Program-made: the position numbers and the translations under genes
DNA from: Nocardia nova
Lineage (GTDB): Bacteria; Actinomycetota; Actinomycetes; Mycobacteriales; Mycobacteriaceae
Assembly (NCBI RefSeq): GCF_002933465.1
Contig: NZ_PSZE01000012.1
Span: 1 to 64,000 of the forward strand
Direction: 5' to 3'
DNA length: 64,000 bases
The notes under the pieces: model-generated
Seen by the model: only the letters and a program-made list of their open reading frames with translations
Databases searched by the model: none
Told to the model about the DNA's origin: nothing
Shown: positions 26,102 to 36,386 of the stretch, piece by piece
Position numbering within the stretch: the first letter of the stretch is position 1
Layout of the letters: each line of letters starts with the position of its first letter

Positions 26102-26249
26102 GCGTCGTTGCCGTAGGGGCGGGCGGCGCGCCGAACGGCGGTACTCGTCGATCAGTCCTCGGCGAATGTTCCGGTGCGCGTGGCACTCTGGACCAGTGCC
26201 TCTCCCGGCGGGTGGCCGTCGGCACGACAACGCTAGGAGGTCGCAGGAC

Positions 26250-27299
26250 ATGGTGAGCGTTATCGGTGGTGGGATCGCGGGCAGTTGCCTGGCCGGGGGT
26301 CTCGCGCGGCAAGGGCATCGGGTCGCGCTCTACGAACAACAGCGCCCCGGGCCCGGAGCCGGAGCGTTTCTGTTCATCGACGGGCGCGGACACGACGCGA
26401 TGGCGGCGATGGGCGTCGATCGCTCGGCGCTGCACGAGGTTTCGTATCCGCTCGCGGGACTCGACTACGAGGACAGTCGTGGCCGGCGCAGCGAAATGCC
26501 CAGCCGCGGACATCGTTTCTGGCTGCGCCGCAACCTCATGGGCGTACTGTCGGAGTTCGTCGCGGGCTCCGGCGCCGAACTGCGCTACGGCGAACCGATC
26601 ACCGGTGTGACCGTGGGCGACGACAATCACACGATCCGACGGGGCTCCGACGTCGTCGCCGCCGAGGAACTGCTGATCGGGGCGGACGGTATCGATTCCG
26701 TCGTCCGCGCAGCCCTGGAACCCGGCCGCACCCCGGACTACGCCGGTGACGTCGTGCTGTACGGAATGACCGGCACGCCACTGGATCCCCCACCGCCGAC
26801 TTCCCCGGCCGTTCTTCACTTCTTCGCCGAGATCGCCGAAGACGGTAGTGCCGGAAGCACTTTCGGCCACATTTGGCGTCCCCAGGACCCGGCTGCCCTG
26901 TGGTTCGTGCGAATTCCACGGGAACCGCTTCCCGGCACTCGCGACGATATCGGGATGCGACCGGTCGGTGAGTGGGCCGAAACCGTGCTGGCCGCAACCC
27001 CTTCCAGCCGGGCGCTGGTGTCGGCTTTCCTGTCGGGGACAGAACTGGTGCACGTCAGCAACGCCCGCAACGTCCCGCTGGAAGGCGCACGCGCACCGCA
27101 GGATTCGGTAATCCTCATCGGTGACGCCGACCACGCGATCACTCCGGCGGCCGGAGTGGGCGCCCGCGACGCGCTCGAGGACGCCCGCGCGGTGTTCGAC
27201 GCGATCCTCGGCGCCGCCTCACCCGCCGACGCGATGACACAACGCCGCAAACAGATCGCCATCGACCGCGAAGCAGCCCAGCGGGCGCGGCGGCGATGA
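26250..27299 (+). CDS. FAD-dependent oxidoreductase (aromatic-hydroxylase-like)
   Basis: 349 residues from ATG 26250, which has GGAGG nine bases upstream; a longer frame exists but lacks family character. VIGGGIAGS (4-12) is the FAD-binding Rossmann motif, LIGADGIDSVVR the DG motif, and LIGDADHAITPAAGVGARDALEDA the GD motif of group A flavoprotein monooxygenases. Probably hydroxylates or oxidises a small organic molecule with NAD(P)H. No partner genes are nearby, so the substrate is open. Confidence 0.82.
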   Translation: MVSVIGGGIAGSCLAGGLARQGHRVALYEQQRPGPGAGAFLFIDGRGHDAMAAMGVDRSALHEVSYPLAGLDYEDSRGRRSEMPSRGHRFWLRRNLMGVLSEFVAGSGAELRYGEPITGVTVGDDNHTIRRGSDVVAAEELLIGADGIDSVVRAALEPGRTPDYAGDVVLYGMTGTPLDPPPPTSPAVLHFFAEIAEDGSAGSTFGHIWRPQDPAALWFVRIPREPLPGTRDDIGMRPVGEWAETVLAATPSSRALVSAFLSGTELVHVSNARNVPLEGARAPQDSVILIGDADHAITPAAGVGARDALEDARAVFDAILGAASPADAMTQRRKQIAIDREAAQRARRR

Positions 27300-27548
27300 C
27301 GGTCACCGCTCCGGTAGCCCCGTGAGACGGCCGTGGGCGCTGTAGCCGTCGTCGGTGCCGGGCCACCAGGCGCGAACCGCATCCGTGCCGGCGGTGCCGA
27401 CGACGCTGCGCAGGACCACGGCGACGATGGCGTGCGACGGACAACCTGTGCACGACCGTTTCAAGAAAATCGACGCCGACGCCGCGATCGGCCGAACCGG
27501 TGCGAGGCGGGCCGATGAATTTCGAGCGCGCACGACGTCTATCCGGTC

Positions 27549-28100
27549 ATGAGGAGACTGAGCTATGGGATCAGCATGTCCCTGGACGGCTACATCAACG
27601 ACCGCGACGGCAGCATCGACTGGTCGAATCCGGACGACGAGTTGCACCAGTTTCACAACGACCGGTACCGGGACATCGAGATTTCGCTGCACGGTCGTCG
27701 CCTGTACGAGCTGATGGCGGAGTACTGGCCGCATGTGTCCGAGGACGCGCCGGGCATCCAGCGTGAATTCGGCAGGTTGTGGACGGAGAAGCCGAAGGTG
27801 GTCTTCTCGCGGACATTGACCGAGGTGCACTGGAACAGCACGCTGGTCAGCGAGAACGCGGTGGAGCAGGTGCGCAGGCTGAAGGCCGAGGGCGACGGCG
27901 TCATGGAGGTCGGCGGCGCGAGTCTCGCGGCCGCGCTGATTCCGCACGGGCTCATCGACGAGTATCAAGTGTTCGTCCTGCCCGTGGTGCTCGGCGCCGG
28001 CACACCGATGTTTCCCTTGCTGGACAAGCATATTCCGCTCCGGTTGGCGGAGACGAGGCATTTCGACACGGCGGTGATGCTGCGCTACGTCGTCGACTGA
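27549..28100 (+). CDS. Dihydrofolate reductase-like (RibD C-terminal) protein
   Basis: 183 residues with the RibD_C/DHFR-like fold: MRRLSYGISMSLDGYINDRDGS at the N-terminus, a strand KPKVVFSRTL, and the late EVGGASLAAALIPHGLIDEYQVFVLPVVLGAG block. Stand-alone members (YyaP/YwjB type) are probably NADPH-dependent reductases of unknown substrate. The upstream 250 bases hold no gene. Confidence 0.82.
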   Translation: MRRLSYGISMSLDGYINDRDGSIDWSNPDDELHQFHNDRYRDIEISLHGRRLYELMAEYWPHVSEDAPGIQREFGRLWTEKPKVVFSRTLTEVHWNSTLVSENAVEQVRRLKAEGDGVMEVGGASLAAALIPHGLIDEYQVFVLPVVLGAGTPMFPLLDKHIPLRLAETRHFDTAVMLRYVVD

Positions 28101-28130
28101 GGCCGAGTCCGGCTCGAGGATCCGGAAACC

Positions 28131-28508
28131 TCACCCGGTGGGCCCCGGCCGGCCGGCGATCTGGTAGACGTTCCCGAACGGGTCGCGAACCATGGCGCGG
28201 CGGTCGCCGTACGGCGTGTCGAGCGGTGCCTCCAGAGTGACCGCGCCCTCCGTGACCGCTCGCTGGTAGGTGGCCTCGACGTCGTCGACGTAGACGTAGA
28301 GAAAGGCCGGAAACGGCTCGCGCTCGCCGGACGCCGACACCATGATCAGTGAGTCACCGATGTGAACTTCGGTCGGCCGGTTCGGCTCCACGTCGCCGCT
28401 TGCCCCGAATACGGTCCGCAGGAAGGCGACCGCCGCCGGGTGGTCAGCGACCACCATGCGTGGTGTCACCGAGCGAAAGCCCGGTGGGGGAGCAGAAGCC
28501 GCGGCCAT
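28131..28508 (-). CDS. VOC-family (glyoxalase-like) protein
   Basis: 125 residues from ATG 28508. Paired beta-alpha-beta-beta-beta modules of the VOC fold are visible, with FLYVYVDDVEATYQRAVTEGA and the closing YGDRRAMVRDPFGNVYQIA. Metal ligands are not clear. Related proteins include bleomycin-resistance-like and PhnB-like proteins. It converges on the RibD-like gene with a 30-base gap. Confidence 0.78.
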   Translation of the reverse strand: MAAASAPPPGFRSVTPRMVVADHPAAVAFLRTVFGASGDVEPNRPTEVHIGDSLIMVSASGEREPFPAFLYVYVDDVEATYQRAVTEGAVTLEAPLDTPYGDRRAMVRDPFGNVYQIAGRPGPTG

Positions 28509-28710
28509 GGCACGAGTCTGGCACGCGATCCTCGATCGAGATGCCATGTCGGCGGGAAACGTTCGCGGACCTGCGCTGTGGCTCCCGTCCGGCCCGGTCG
28601 CCATTGTGCACACGCTCGCACTCGGGCACAGTTCGGTGCGGCGGTGACGGGGTCGTCCGTCACCGGTTGATGATCGTTCGAGGCTCGGGTAGCGGAAGGC
28701 AGGCGATGGG

Positions 28711-29562
28711 GTGGGTGTGTACGTGGTGACCGGGGCGGCGTCCGGAATGGGGCGTGCCGCGGCGGAGAAATTGCGCGAGCGGGGCCATACGGTGGTCGGT
28801 GTCGATCTGAAGGATGCGCAGGTGGTCGCGGATCTGTCGACGCCGGCCGGCCGGCGCGCCGCGATCGAGGGTGTGCTCGCGGAGGGGGACGGGCATCTCG
28901 ACGGCGCGATACTCGCCGCTGGGGTGGGGCCGGCGCCCGGTGCGGACCGGCCGCGACTGATCGTCGAGGTGAACTACCGCGGGGTCGTCGAACTGCTCGA
29001 CGGCTGGCGCTCGGCCCTGGCACGCGCGGACGAGGCGAAAGTCGTTGTCTTCGGCAGCAATTCGACGACCACCACCCCGTTGGTGCCGCGCCGCGCGATT
29101 CGTGCGCTGCTGACGGGCGACACCGAGAAGGCGCTGCGGACGTTGCGGGTCTTCGGCCGGAACGCGCCGTCGATCGCCTACGGCACGTCGAAGATCGCGG
29201 TGAGCCACTGGGTGCGCCGCAACGCGACGACCGCGCAGTGGGCCGGCGCGGGAATCCGGCTCAACGCGCTGGCACCCGGCGCGGTGCTGACGCCGCTGTT
29301 GGAGAAGCAGCTCGCGACCCCGGCCGAGGCCAAGAACATCGAGCGATTCCCGGTCCCGATCGGCGGCTTCGGCGATCCGGGCGATCTGGCCGAATGGGCG
29401 GTGTTCATGCTGTCGCCCGCCGCGCGATTCCTGTGCGGCAGTATCGTTTTCGTCGACGGCGGCAGTGACGCCTACTTCCGTGCCGACGACTGGCCACGCG
29501 CCGTTCCGCTGCGCAAGCTTCCCGGTTACCTGTGGCGATTCTTCGGCTCGGGTTCGCGCTGA
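28711..29562 (+). CDS. Short-chain dehydrogenase/reductase
   Basis: 283 residues from GTG 28711. TGAASGMG (7-14) binds the cofactor, and the catalytic YGTSK lies at about 156-160; an atypically long loop precedes it. VDLKDA after strand 2 suggests NAD(H) preference. The C-terminal FVDGGSDAYFRADDWPRAVP segment is common in hydroxysteroid-dehydrogenase-like SDRs. Its 3' end overlaps the convergent MFS gene by 37 bases. Confidence 0.83.
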   Translation: MGVYVVTGAASGMGRAAAEKLRERGHTVVGVDLKDAQVVADLSTPAGRRAAIEGVLAEGDGHLDGAILAAGVGPAPGADRPRLIVEVNYRGVVELLDGWRSALARADEAKVVVFGSNSTTTTPLVPRRAIRALLTGDTEKALRTLRVFGRNAPSIAYGTSKIAVSHWVRRNATTAQWAGAGIRLNALAPGAVLTPLLEKQLATPAEAKNIERFPVPIGGFGDPGDLAEWAVFMLSPAARFLCGSIVFVDGGSDAYFRADDWPRAVPLRKLPGYLWRFFGSGSR

Positions 29563-30950
29563 ACGTTTCGGAGCACCCCGGGCCGGGCGGTATCGGTGCA
29601 GGCGTCGATGGTGACGGTGGCCGGGGAGCCGTCGCGCGGAACGAGCGCGACGCGCCTGCCCGACATCCGCACTCGCAGGCCGGCGGCACGGGCGAGGACG
29701 ACACCGATCAGCGCCGCCGACAGTGCGGAGACCGCTCCGCAGGCGAACAGGCCGAACCGGGGCCCGAATTCCTCGGTGAGCCACCCGACGATCGGGCCGC
29801 CGATCGGTGTGCCGCCGGTGAAGACCATCATGTACAGCGACATCACCCGCCCCCGCATGGCCGGGTCGGTTTCCAGTTGCACCATCGAGTTGCCGGAGGT
29901 GTTGAAGGTGAGTCCGAGCAGGCCCACCACGGCGAGCAGCGCGGTGAACAGCCAATAGTTCGGGGCGAAGGCGGCTACCGCCTCGAGTGCGCCGAAGCCG
30001 ACGGCGGTGGCGACCAGCATCCGCATCCGTACCCGCCCGCGGCGGCCGGCCAGCAGCGCGCCCGCGAGCGAGCCCGCTGCCAGTGCCGTGTTGAGCAGCC
30101 CGTACTTCCCGGCGTCGACATCGAAGACGTGATAGGCGAAGCCCGACAGTACGGTGGGGAAGTTGTAGCCGAAGGTGCCGATGAAGCCCACCATGACGAT
30201 CGGCCAGAGCAGTTGCGGATGTGCGCTCACATATCGGAGGCCTTCGCGCAGTTGCCCTTTCCGGCGCGGCAGGCGCGGCACCGGTGTCAGCTCCGCCGGT
30301 CGCATGGCCAGTAGACCGGCGATGACGGCGACGAAGGAGCCGGCGTTGATCGCGAAGGCCCAGCCGGAGCCGACGGCGGCGATCAGCGCTCCCGCGACCG
30401 CCGGTCCGACCAGTCGCGCCGCCTGGAAGTTCGCGGAGTTCAGGCTGACCGCGTTGCGCAACCGCTGCCGGCCGACGATTTCCGGGACGAACGACTGGCG
30501 AGTCGGATTGTCGACCACGGTCACCATGCCCAGCAGCAGCGCCAGCACGTAGACGTGCCACACCTCCACCGTGCCGGTGAGCGTCAGGACCGCGAGCACC
30601 GCGGCGAGTAATCCCATCGTGGCCTGGGTGAGAACCAGAAGTCCGCGCTTGGGAAAGCGGTCGGCGATGACGCCGCCGTAGAGACCGAACAGCAGCATCG
30701 GCAGGAACTGCATGGCGGTGGTGATGCCGACCGCGAACGCGCTGCCGGTGAGGCTGAGCACCAGCCAGTCCTGCGCGATCCGCTGCATCCAGGTGCCGGT
30801 ATTCGAAACCACCTGGCCCGCGAAGTAGTAGCGATAGTTCGGCACGGTGAGGGATGCGAACATCCCGCCGGGGCGATCCGGCTGTGCGGGTAGATCGGGT
30901 GGAAGGGAATCGGTGGTGGTCTCGTAGTCGTCGGTGCGAGTCGCGGTCAA
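29526..30950 (-). CDS. MFS transporter (EntS-like)
   Basis: 474 residues with about twelve membrane segments. NTGTWMQRIAQDWLVLSLTGSAFAVG is the hallmark opening of the MFS_3/EntS exporter family, with the ADRFPKRG loop between helices 2 and 3. The C-terminal 60 residues are cytosolic and variable. Substrates of the family include siderophores and drugs. Transcribed alone, convergent with the SDR gene. Confidence 0.83.
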   Translation of the reverse strand: MTATRTDDYETTTDSLPPDLPAQPDRPGGMFASLTVPNYRYYFAGQVVSNTGTWMQRIAQDWLVLSLTGSAFAVGITTAMQFLPMLLFGLYGGVIADRFPKRGLLVLTQATMGLLAAVLAVLTLTGTVEVWHVYVLALLLGMVTVVDNPTRQSFVPEIVGRQRLRNAVSLNSANFQAARLVGPAVAGALIAAVGSGWAFAINAGSFVAVIAGLLAMRPAELTPVPRLPRRKGQLREGLRYVSAHPQLLWPIVMVGFIGTFGYNFPTVLSGFAYHVFDVDAGKYGLLNTALAAGSLAGALLAGRRGRVRMRMLVATAVGFGALEAVAAFAPNYWLFTALLAVVGLLGLTFNTSGNSMVQLETDPAMRGRVMSLYMMVFTGGTPIGGPIVGWLTEEFGPRFGLFACGAVSALSAALIGVVLARAAGLRVRMSGRRVALVPRDGSPATVTIDACTDTARPGVLRNVQREPEPKNRHR

Positions 30951-31226
30951 AACTGCCTTTCCTGCGGTCAGCTCCTTGTTCGGTGAAGAGCAACGTTCGG
31001 TTGCTGCGGATGGGCTCGGAGAGTGGATGCGGCGCGGCGCCGGGTGAACGGACTGTCGGCCGGCCGATCCACGTTGTTTAGCCTATCTAATCAATTATAT
31101 GGCAGGGCATCCCGCCGAAATCGACGACTTCTGTGTGGTTGGCGACACAGCTGCGCCGGATTTTTACGTTTTCCCTACGCCTCGCGACGACTGGGTTCGG
31201 GTTTGCCGGATTTAGGCTGATGAATC

Positions 31227-33221
31227 GTGGTTTCACCGATCGACGTCGCCAAACGGGTGGTGCTGGGACGACCGTTTCGCAGCGACCGACTCGGGGAGAC
31301 GCTGTTGCCCAAGCGGCTGGCATTGCCGATTTTCGCCAGTGATCCCCTGTCGTCGGTGGCGTATGCGACTCAGGAGATTCTGCTCATCCTGACGTTGGGC
31401 GGGCTCAGCTACCTGTATCTGACACCGTGGGTGGCCGGTGGTGTCGTCGTGCTGCTGGCGGTGGTCGCGTTGTCGTATCGCCAAGTCGTGCGCGCCTATC
31501 CGTCGGGCGGCGGATCCTATGAGGTCGTCGCCGAGAACCTCGGTGCGATTCCGGGTTTGGTGGTCGCGGCGGCGCTGCTGGTCGATTACGTGATGACGGT
31601 GGCGGTATCGGTCGCGGCGGGGGTGGACAACATCATCTCCGCGGCGCCGGCGTTGAACCCGCATCGGGTGCTGATCGATATCGGGTTCATCGTGGCGCTG
31701 ACCGCGATGAACCTGCGTGGGGTGCGAGAATCCGGCCGGGCGTTCGCGGTGCCGACCTATGGATTCGTCGCCGGCGTCCTGGTGATGGTCTCGATCGGCC
31801 TGATCGAGACGCTGATCGGTCACGCACCGGTCGCCGAGAGCGCGCACTACCAGATCCACGCCGCGCACGCCGGCCTCGGTACGGCCGCGGTGGCATTCCT
31901 CGCGCTGCGGGCCTTCTCCTCGGGGTGTACGGCGCTGACGGGGGCCGAAGCGATCTCCAACGGGGTCCCCGCGTTCCGGAAACCGAAGTCGCTCAACGCG
32001 GCCCGGACCATGACCGCGATGGGTGTGCTGGCGATCGCCATGTTCACCGGCGTGACCGCGCTGGCGATGATCACCCATACGCGAGTCGCCGAAAACACCT
32101 GCGACCTGATCGGATTTCCGGGCGATTGCCGCACCGACGCCCAGAAGACGGTCATCGCGCAGATCGCGGGGGCGGTCTTCGGCAACAGCAGCCTGGGCTT
32201 CTACTACCTGATGGTCACCACCGCGCTGATCCTGATCCTCGCCGCGAACACCGCCTACAACGGGTTTCCCCTGCTGACTTCGATCCTGGCCCAGCATCGT
32301 TACCTGCCGCGCCAATTGCACACCCGCGGGGACCGGCTCGCCTATTCCAACGGCATCGTCCTGCTCGCCGCGGTCGCCGCCGGGTTGATCTACGCCTTCG
32401 ACGGGCAGACGACCAGGTTGATCCAGCTCTACATCGTCGGCGTGTTCACCTCGTTCACGCTGTGCCAAACCGGCATGGTCCGGCATTGGAATCGCGAACT
32501 GCGCGCGGTGACCGCACCGGGTCAACGCCAACGCATCCACCGGGCCCGGGCGATCAACGCGTTCGGCGCCTGCTTCACCGGCGTTGTTCTGGTCGTGGTC
32601 ATGATCACCAAATTCGGTCACGGCGCCTACCTCGTGGTCATCGCGATCCCGTTGCTGGTGCTGATGATGTATCTCATCCACACCCACTACGCGACCGTGC
32701 GCGCCGAACTCGACATCGACCCCGACGAGGAGCCGACGCTGCCCGGCCGGGTGCATGCGATCGTGCTGGTTTCGGACTGGCACAAGGCAACCCAGCGAGC
32801 GGTTCAGTTCGCGCGCGCCACCCGCCCCGACACTCTCACCGCCATCACGGTCAACGTCGACGACACCGATACCCGGGCGCTGACCCAGTCCTGGGAGCGC
32901 CACGACGTCAGCATCCCGTTGAAGGTCGTCGAGTCGCCCTACCGCGAAATCACCCGTCCCGTCATCGAATACATCAAACGGGTTCGCCGATCGCGGCCCC
33001 GGGACGTCGTCAGCGTCTACATCCCCGAGTACGTCGTCGGACACTGGTGGGAGAACCTGCTTCACAACCAGAGTTCACTCCGGCTCAAAGCGCGCCTGCT
33101 GTTCGAACCGGGTGTCATGGTCACCAGCGTGCCCTACCAATTGCGCTCCTCGCGACATCGCAAGCCGCCCACCGTCACACCCGGCCCCGGTCAGGTCCGC
33201 CGCGGAATCGTCGCCCCCTGA
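31227..33221 (+). CDS. APC-superfamily permease, KimA/Rv2690c type
   Basis: 664 residues. Opening LGRPFRSDRLGETLLPKRLALPIFASDPLSSVAYATQEI and about twelve membrane helices to residue 480 are those of mycobacterial Rv2690c and the high-affinity potassium importer KimA; a soluble C-terminal domain of some 180 residues follows (VHAIVLVSDWHKATQRAVQFAR). In Bacillus KimA this domain binds c-di-AMP, so potassium import under c-di-AMP control is plausible, but amino-acid transport is not excluded. Start GTG 31227 has no strong ribosome-binding site. Monocistronic. Confidence 0.82.
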   Translation: MVSPIDVAKRVVLGRPFRSDRLGETLLPKRLALPIFASDPLSSVAYATQEILLILTLGGLSYLYLTPWVAGGVVVLLAVVALSYRQVVRAYPSGGGSYEVVAENLGAIPGLVVAAALLVDYVMTVAVSVAAGVDNIISAAPALNPHRVLIDIGFIVALTAMNLRGVRESGRAFAVPTYGFVAGVLVMVSIGLIETLIGHAPVAESAHYQIHAAHAGLGTAAVAFLALRAFSSGCTALTGAEAISNGVPAFRKPKSLNAARTMTAMGVLAIAMFTGVTALAMITHTRVAENTCDLIGFPGDCRTDAQKTVIAQIAGAVFGNSSLGFYYLMVTTALILILAANTAYNGFPLLTSILAQHRYLPRQLHTRGDRLAYSNGIVLLAAVAAGLIYAFDGQTTRLIQLYIVGVFTSFTLCQTGMVRHWNRELRAVTAPGQRQRIHRARAINAFGACFTGVVLVVVMITKFGHGAYLVVIAIPLLVLMMYLIHTHYATVRAELDIDPDEEPTLPGRVHAIVLVSDWHKATQRAVQFARATRPDTLTAITVNVDDTDTRALTQSWERHDVSIPLKVVESPYREITRPVIEYIKRVRRSRPRDVVSVYIPEYVVGHWWENLLHNQSSLRLKARLLFEPGVMVTSVPYQLRSSRHRKPPTVTPGPGQVRRGIVAP

Positions 33222-33239
33222 CGCCCGCCGCGATCATCG

Positions 33240-33470
33240 ATCGGCTCGGCCGGCGATGTGGTCGACGTCGATGGGCAGAGGTCGTGGCCCCGGTGCCCCA
33301 GCCGGAATGCTCGTTGTCGGGGCGTTGGATGTCGAAGCGGTTCGGATCGGTGAATCGGTTCGGGTCGCGGTTGGCGGCGTAGACCAGATGCACCGCTGAC
33401 CATCGTGGTCGGCTCCGCGGTCCACTTCTTCCCGAGGTCGTAGTGGACCGCCACCGTGTGGATGCCGGCC
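33240..33470 (-). pseudogene. Cytochrome P450 remnant
   Basis: On the minus strand 33393-33286 encodes VHLVYAANRDPNRFTDPNRF and then DIQRPDNEHSGWGTG, the meander region that directly precedes the haem-binding cysteine loop of bacterial P450s. The expected continuation with the haem cysteine is lost; neighbouring frames carry only scraps. Too short to function; it is a relic of a deleted P450 gene. Confidence 0.7.
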
Positions 33471-33538
33471 CGGACTGACGCGCCGGTCCGGCGGGGAGAC
33501 GACACCGGCGCGGGCCCGCTGCCGACCGGCTCACGGCG

Positions 33539-33557
33539 GTGTTCAGAAACTGAACAC
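33539..33557. promoter_or_regulatory. Perfect palindrome, candidate AcoR-type activator site
   Basis: GTGTTCAGAAACTGAACAC: two perfect 8-base arms around AAA, 65 bases upstream of the aldehyde dehydrogenase ATG. The Fis-type regulator encoded at the end of the same gene group is the natural candidate to bind it. Confidence 0.6.
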
Positions 33558-33621
33558 TTCACGATGCTTGATTCATCCCACTATGGCTTGCATCACATCA
33601 GGTTGTAGCCAGGAGGTTTCG

Positions 33622-35133
<1,512 letters not shown>

Positions 35134-35154
35134 TTCCAGCGCAGGAGAACTTTC

Positions 35155-36270
35155 GTGAAGACAACAGCAGCAGTACTCGTCGAGCCCGGCAAACCCTTCG
35201 AACTGATGGAGCTCGACCTGGACGGGCCCGGCCCCGGCGAGGTCCTGATCCGCTACACCGCCGCCGGACTGTGCCATTCCGACCTGCATCTCACCGACGG
35301 CGATCTGCCGCCGCGCTATCCGATCGTCGGCGGGCACGAGGGCTCGGGAATCATCGAGGAGGTGGGTCCCGGCGTCACCAAGGTCGCTCCCGGTGACCAC
35401 GTGGTGTGCAGTTTCATTCCCAACTGCGGCACCTGCCGGTACTGCTCGACCGGCCGGCAGAACCTGTGCGATATGGGCGCGACCATCCTGGACGGCTGTA
35501 TGCCCGACGGGACGTTCCGATTCCATTCCGGCGGAGTGGATTTCGGCGCGATGTGCATGCTGGGCACGTTCTCCGAGCGGGCGACGATCTCTCAGCATTC
35601 GGTGGTGAAGGTCGACGACTGGCTGTCCCTCGAGACCGCGGTGGTCGTGGGCTGCGGGGTGCCGACGGGGTGGGGCAGCGCCGTCTACTCGGGCAATGTG
35701 CGCGCCGGTGACATCACGGTGATCTACGGCATCGGCGGCCTGGGCATCAATTCGGTGCAGGGCGCCGTCCACGCCGGGGCCAAGTACGTCGTGGTGGTCG
35801 ACCCGGTCGGCTTCAAACGCGAGACGGCGCTGAAAATGGGTGCCACCCATGCCTTTTCGACGGCCGAGGAGGCGGCCGAGAAGGTCGCCGAACTGTCCTG
35901 GGGGCAGGGCGCCGACCAGGCGATCATCACCGTCGGCACGGTGACCGAGGAGGTCGTGTCGGCCGCCTTCGGCATCATCGGCAAAGGTGGGACCGTGGTC
36001 GTCACGGGCCTGGCCGATCCGGCCAAGCTCACCGTCCACGTCTCCGGCGCCGAGCTGACGCTGAACGAGAAGACCATCAAGGGCACCCTGTTCGGATCCG
36101 CCAACCCGCAGTACGACATCGTGCGGCTGCTGCGGCTCTACGACAGCGGTCAGTTGAAGCTCGACGAGCTGATCACCACGCGATATTCGCTCGAAGGCAT
36201 CAATCAGGGCTATCAAGACCTGCGCGACGGCAAGAATATCCGTGGTGTGGTGATCCACGCCGGATCGTAG
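35155..36270 (+). CDS. NDMA-dependent (mycofactocin-type) zinc alcohol dehydrogenase
   Basis: 371 residues from GTG 35155 (GCAGGAGAACTTTC upstream). Catalytic zinc ligands C40 (AGLCHSD) and GGHEGSGI, structural zinc cysteines CGTCRYCSTGRQNLC, and the Rossmann loop GIGGLGINSVQG are present. The segments FRFHSGGVDFGAMCMLGTF and SQHSVVKVDDWLSLE mark the NDMA-dependent subgroup, in which tightly bound NAD is re-oxidised through mycofactocin. No mft genes are in the window. It forms an operon with the aldehyde dehydrogenase. Confidence 0.86.
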   Translation: MKTTAAVLVEPGKPFELMELDLDGPGPGEVLIRYTAAGLCHSDLHLTDGDLPPRYPIVGGHEGSGIIEEVGPGVTKVAPGDHVVCSFIPNCGTCRYCSTGRQNLCDMGATILDGCMPDGTFRFHSGGVDFGAMCMLGTFSERATISQHSVVKVDDWLSLETAVVVGCGVPTGWGSAVYSGNVRAGDITVIYGIGGLGINSVQGAVHAGAKYVVVVDPVGFKRETALKMGATHAFSTAEEAAEKVAELSWGQGADQAIITVGTVTEEVVSAAFGIIGKGGTVVVTGLADPAKLTVHVSGAELTLNEKTIKGTLFGSANPQYDIVRLLRLYDSGQLKLDELITTRYSLEGINQGYQDLRDGKNIRGVVIHAGS

Positions 36271-36278
36271 GTCCGCCC

Positions 36279-36308
36279 CCGCGGCCGCCGCCACCGTGGC
36301 GGCCGCGG
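36279..36308 (+). terminator. GC-rich hairpin after the alcohol dehydrogenase
   Basis: An 11-bp perfect stem (CCGCGGCCGCC at 36279-36289 against 36298-36308) with an 8-base loop, nine bases after the stop. There is no T-run. It would separate the dehydrogenase operon from the regulator gene. Confidence 0.6.
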
Positions 36309-36386
36309 TCCCCGCTCGAGACCGCGGGACGGCCGGCGAACCGCGACCGACGTGGGTTTTCACGGCAGACAGGAGGTAGCACCCGA

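Larger units (their letters stand above)
33222..33621. other. Intergenic region with P450 relic and ALDH promoter
   Basis: 400 bases between the permease and the aldehyde dehydrogenase. It holds the P450 relic and, near the right end, the palindromic site at 33539-33557. No intact gene. Confidence 0.6.

Noticed and set aside
28660..30993. 777-codon open frame on the minus strand over the SDR and MFS genes
   Set aside because: It is an out-of-frame reading of the EntS-like MFS gene and its neighbours, dominated by Arg/Pro/Gly/Thr, with no domain.
31080..31226. Possible c-di-AMP (ydaO-type) riboswitch before the KimA-like permease
   Set aside because: The 150-base leader shows no recognisable ydaO core; only ordinary short hairpins are seen.
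31233..33065. 610-codon antisense frame over the KimA-like permease
   Set aside because: His/Asp/Arg-rich low-complexity translation typical of the strand opposite a membrane protein gene.
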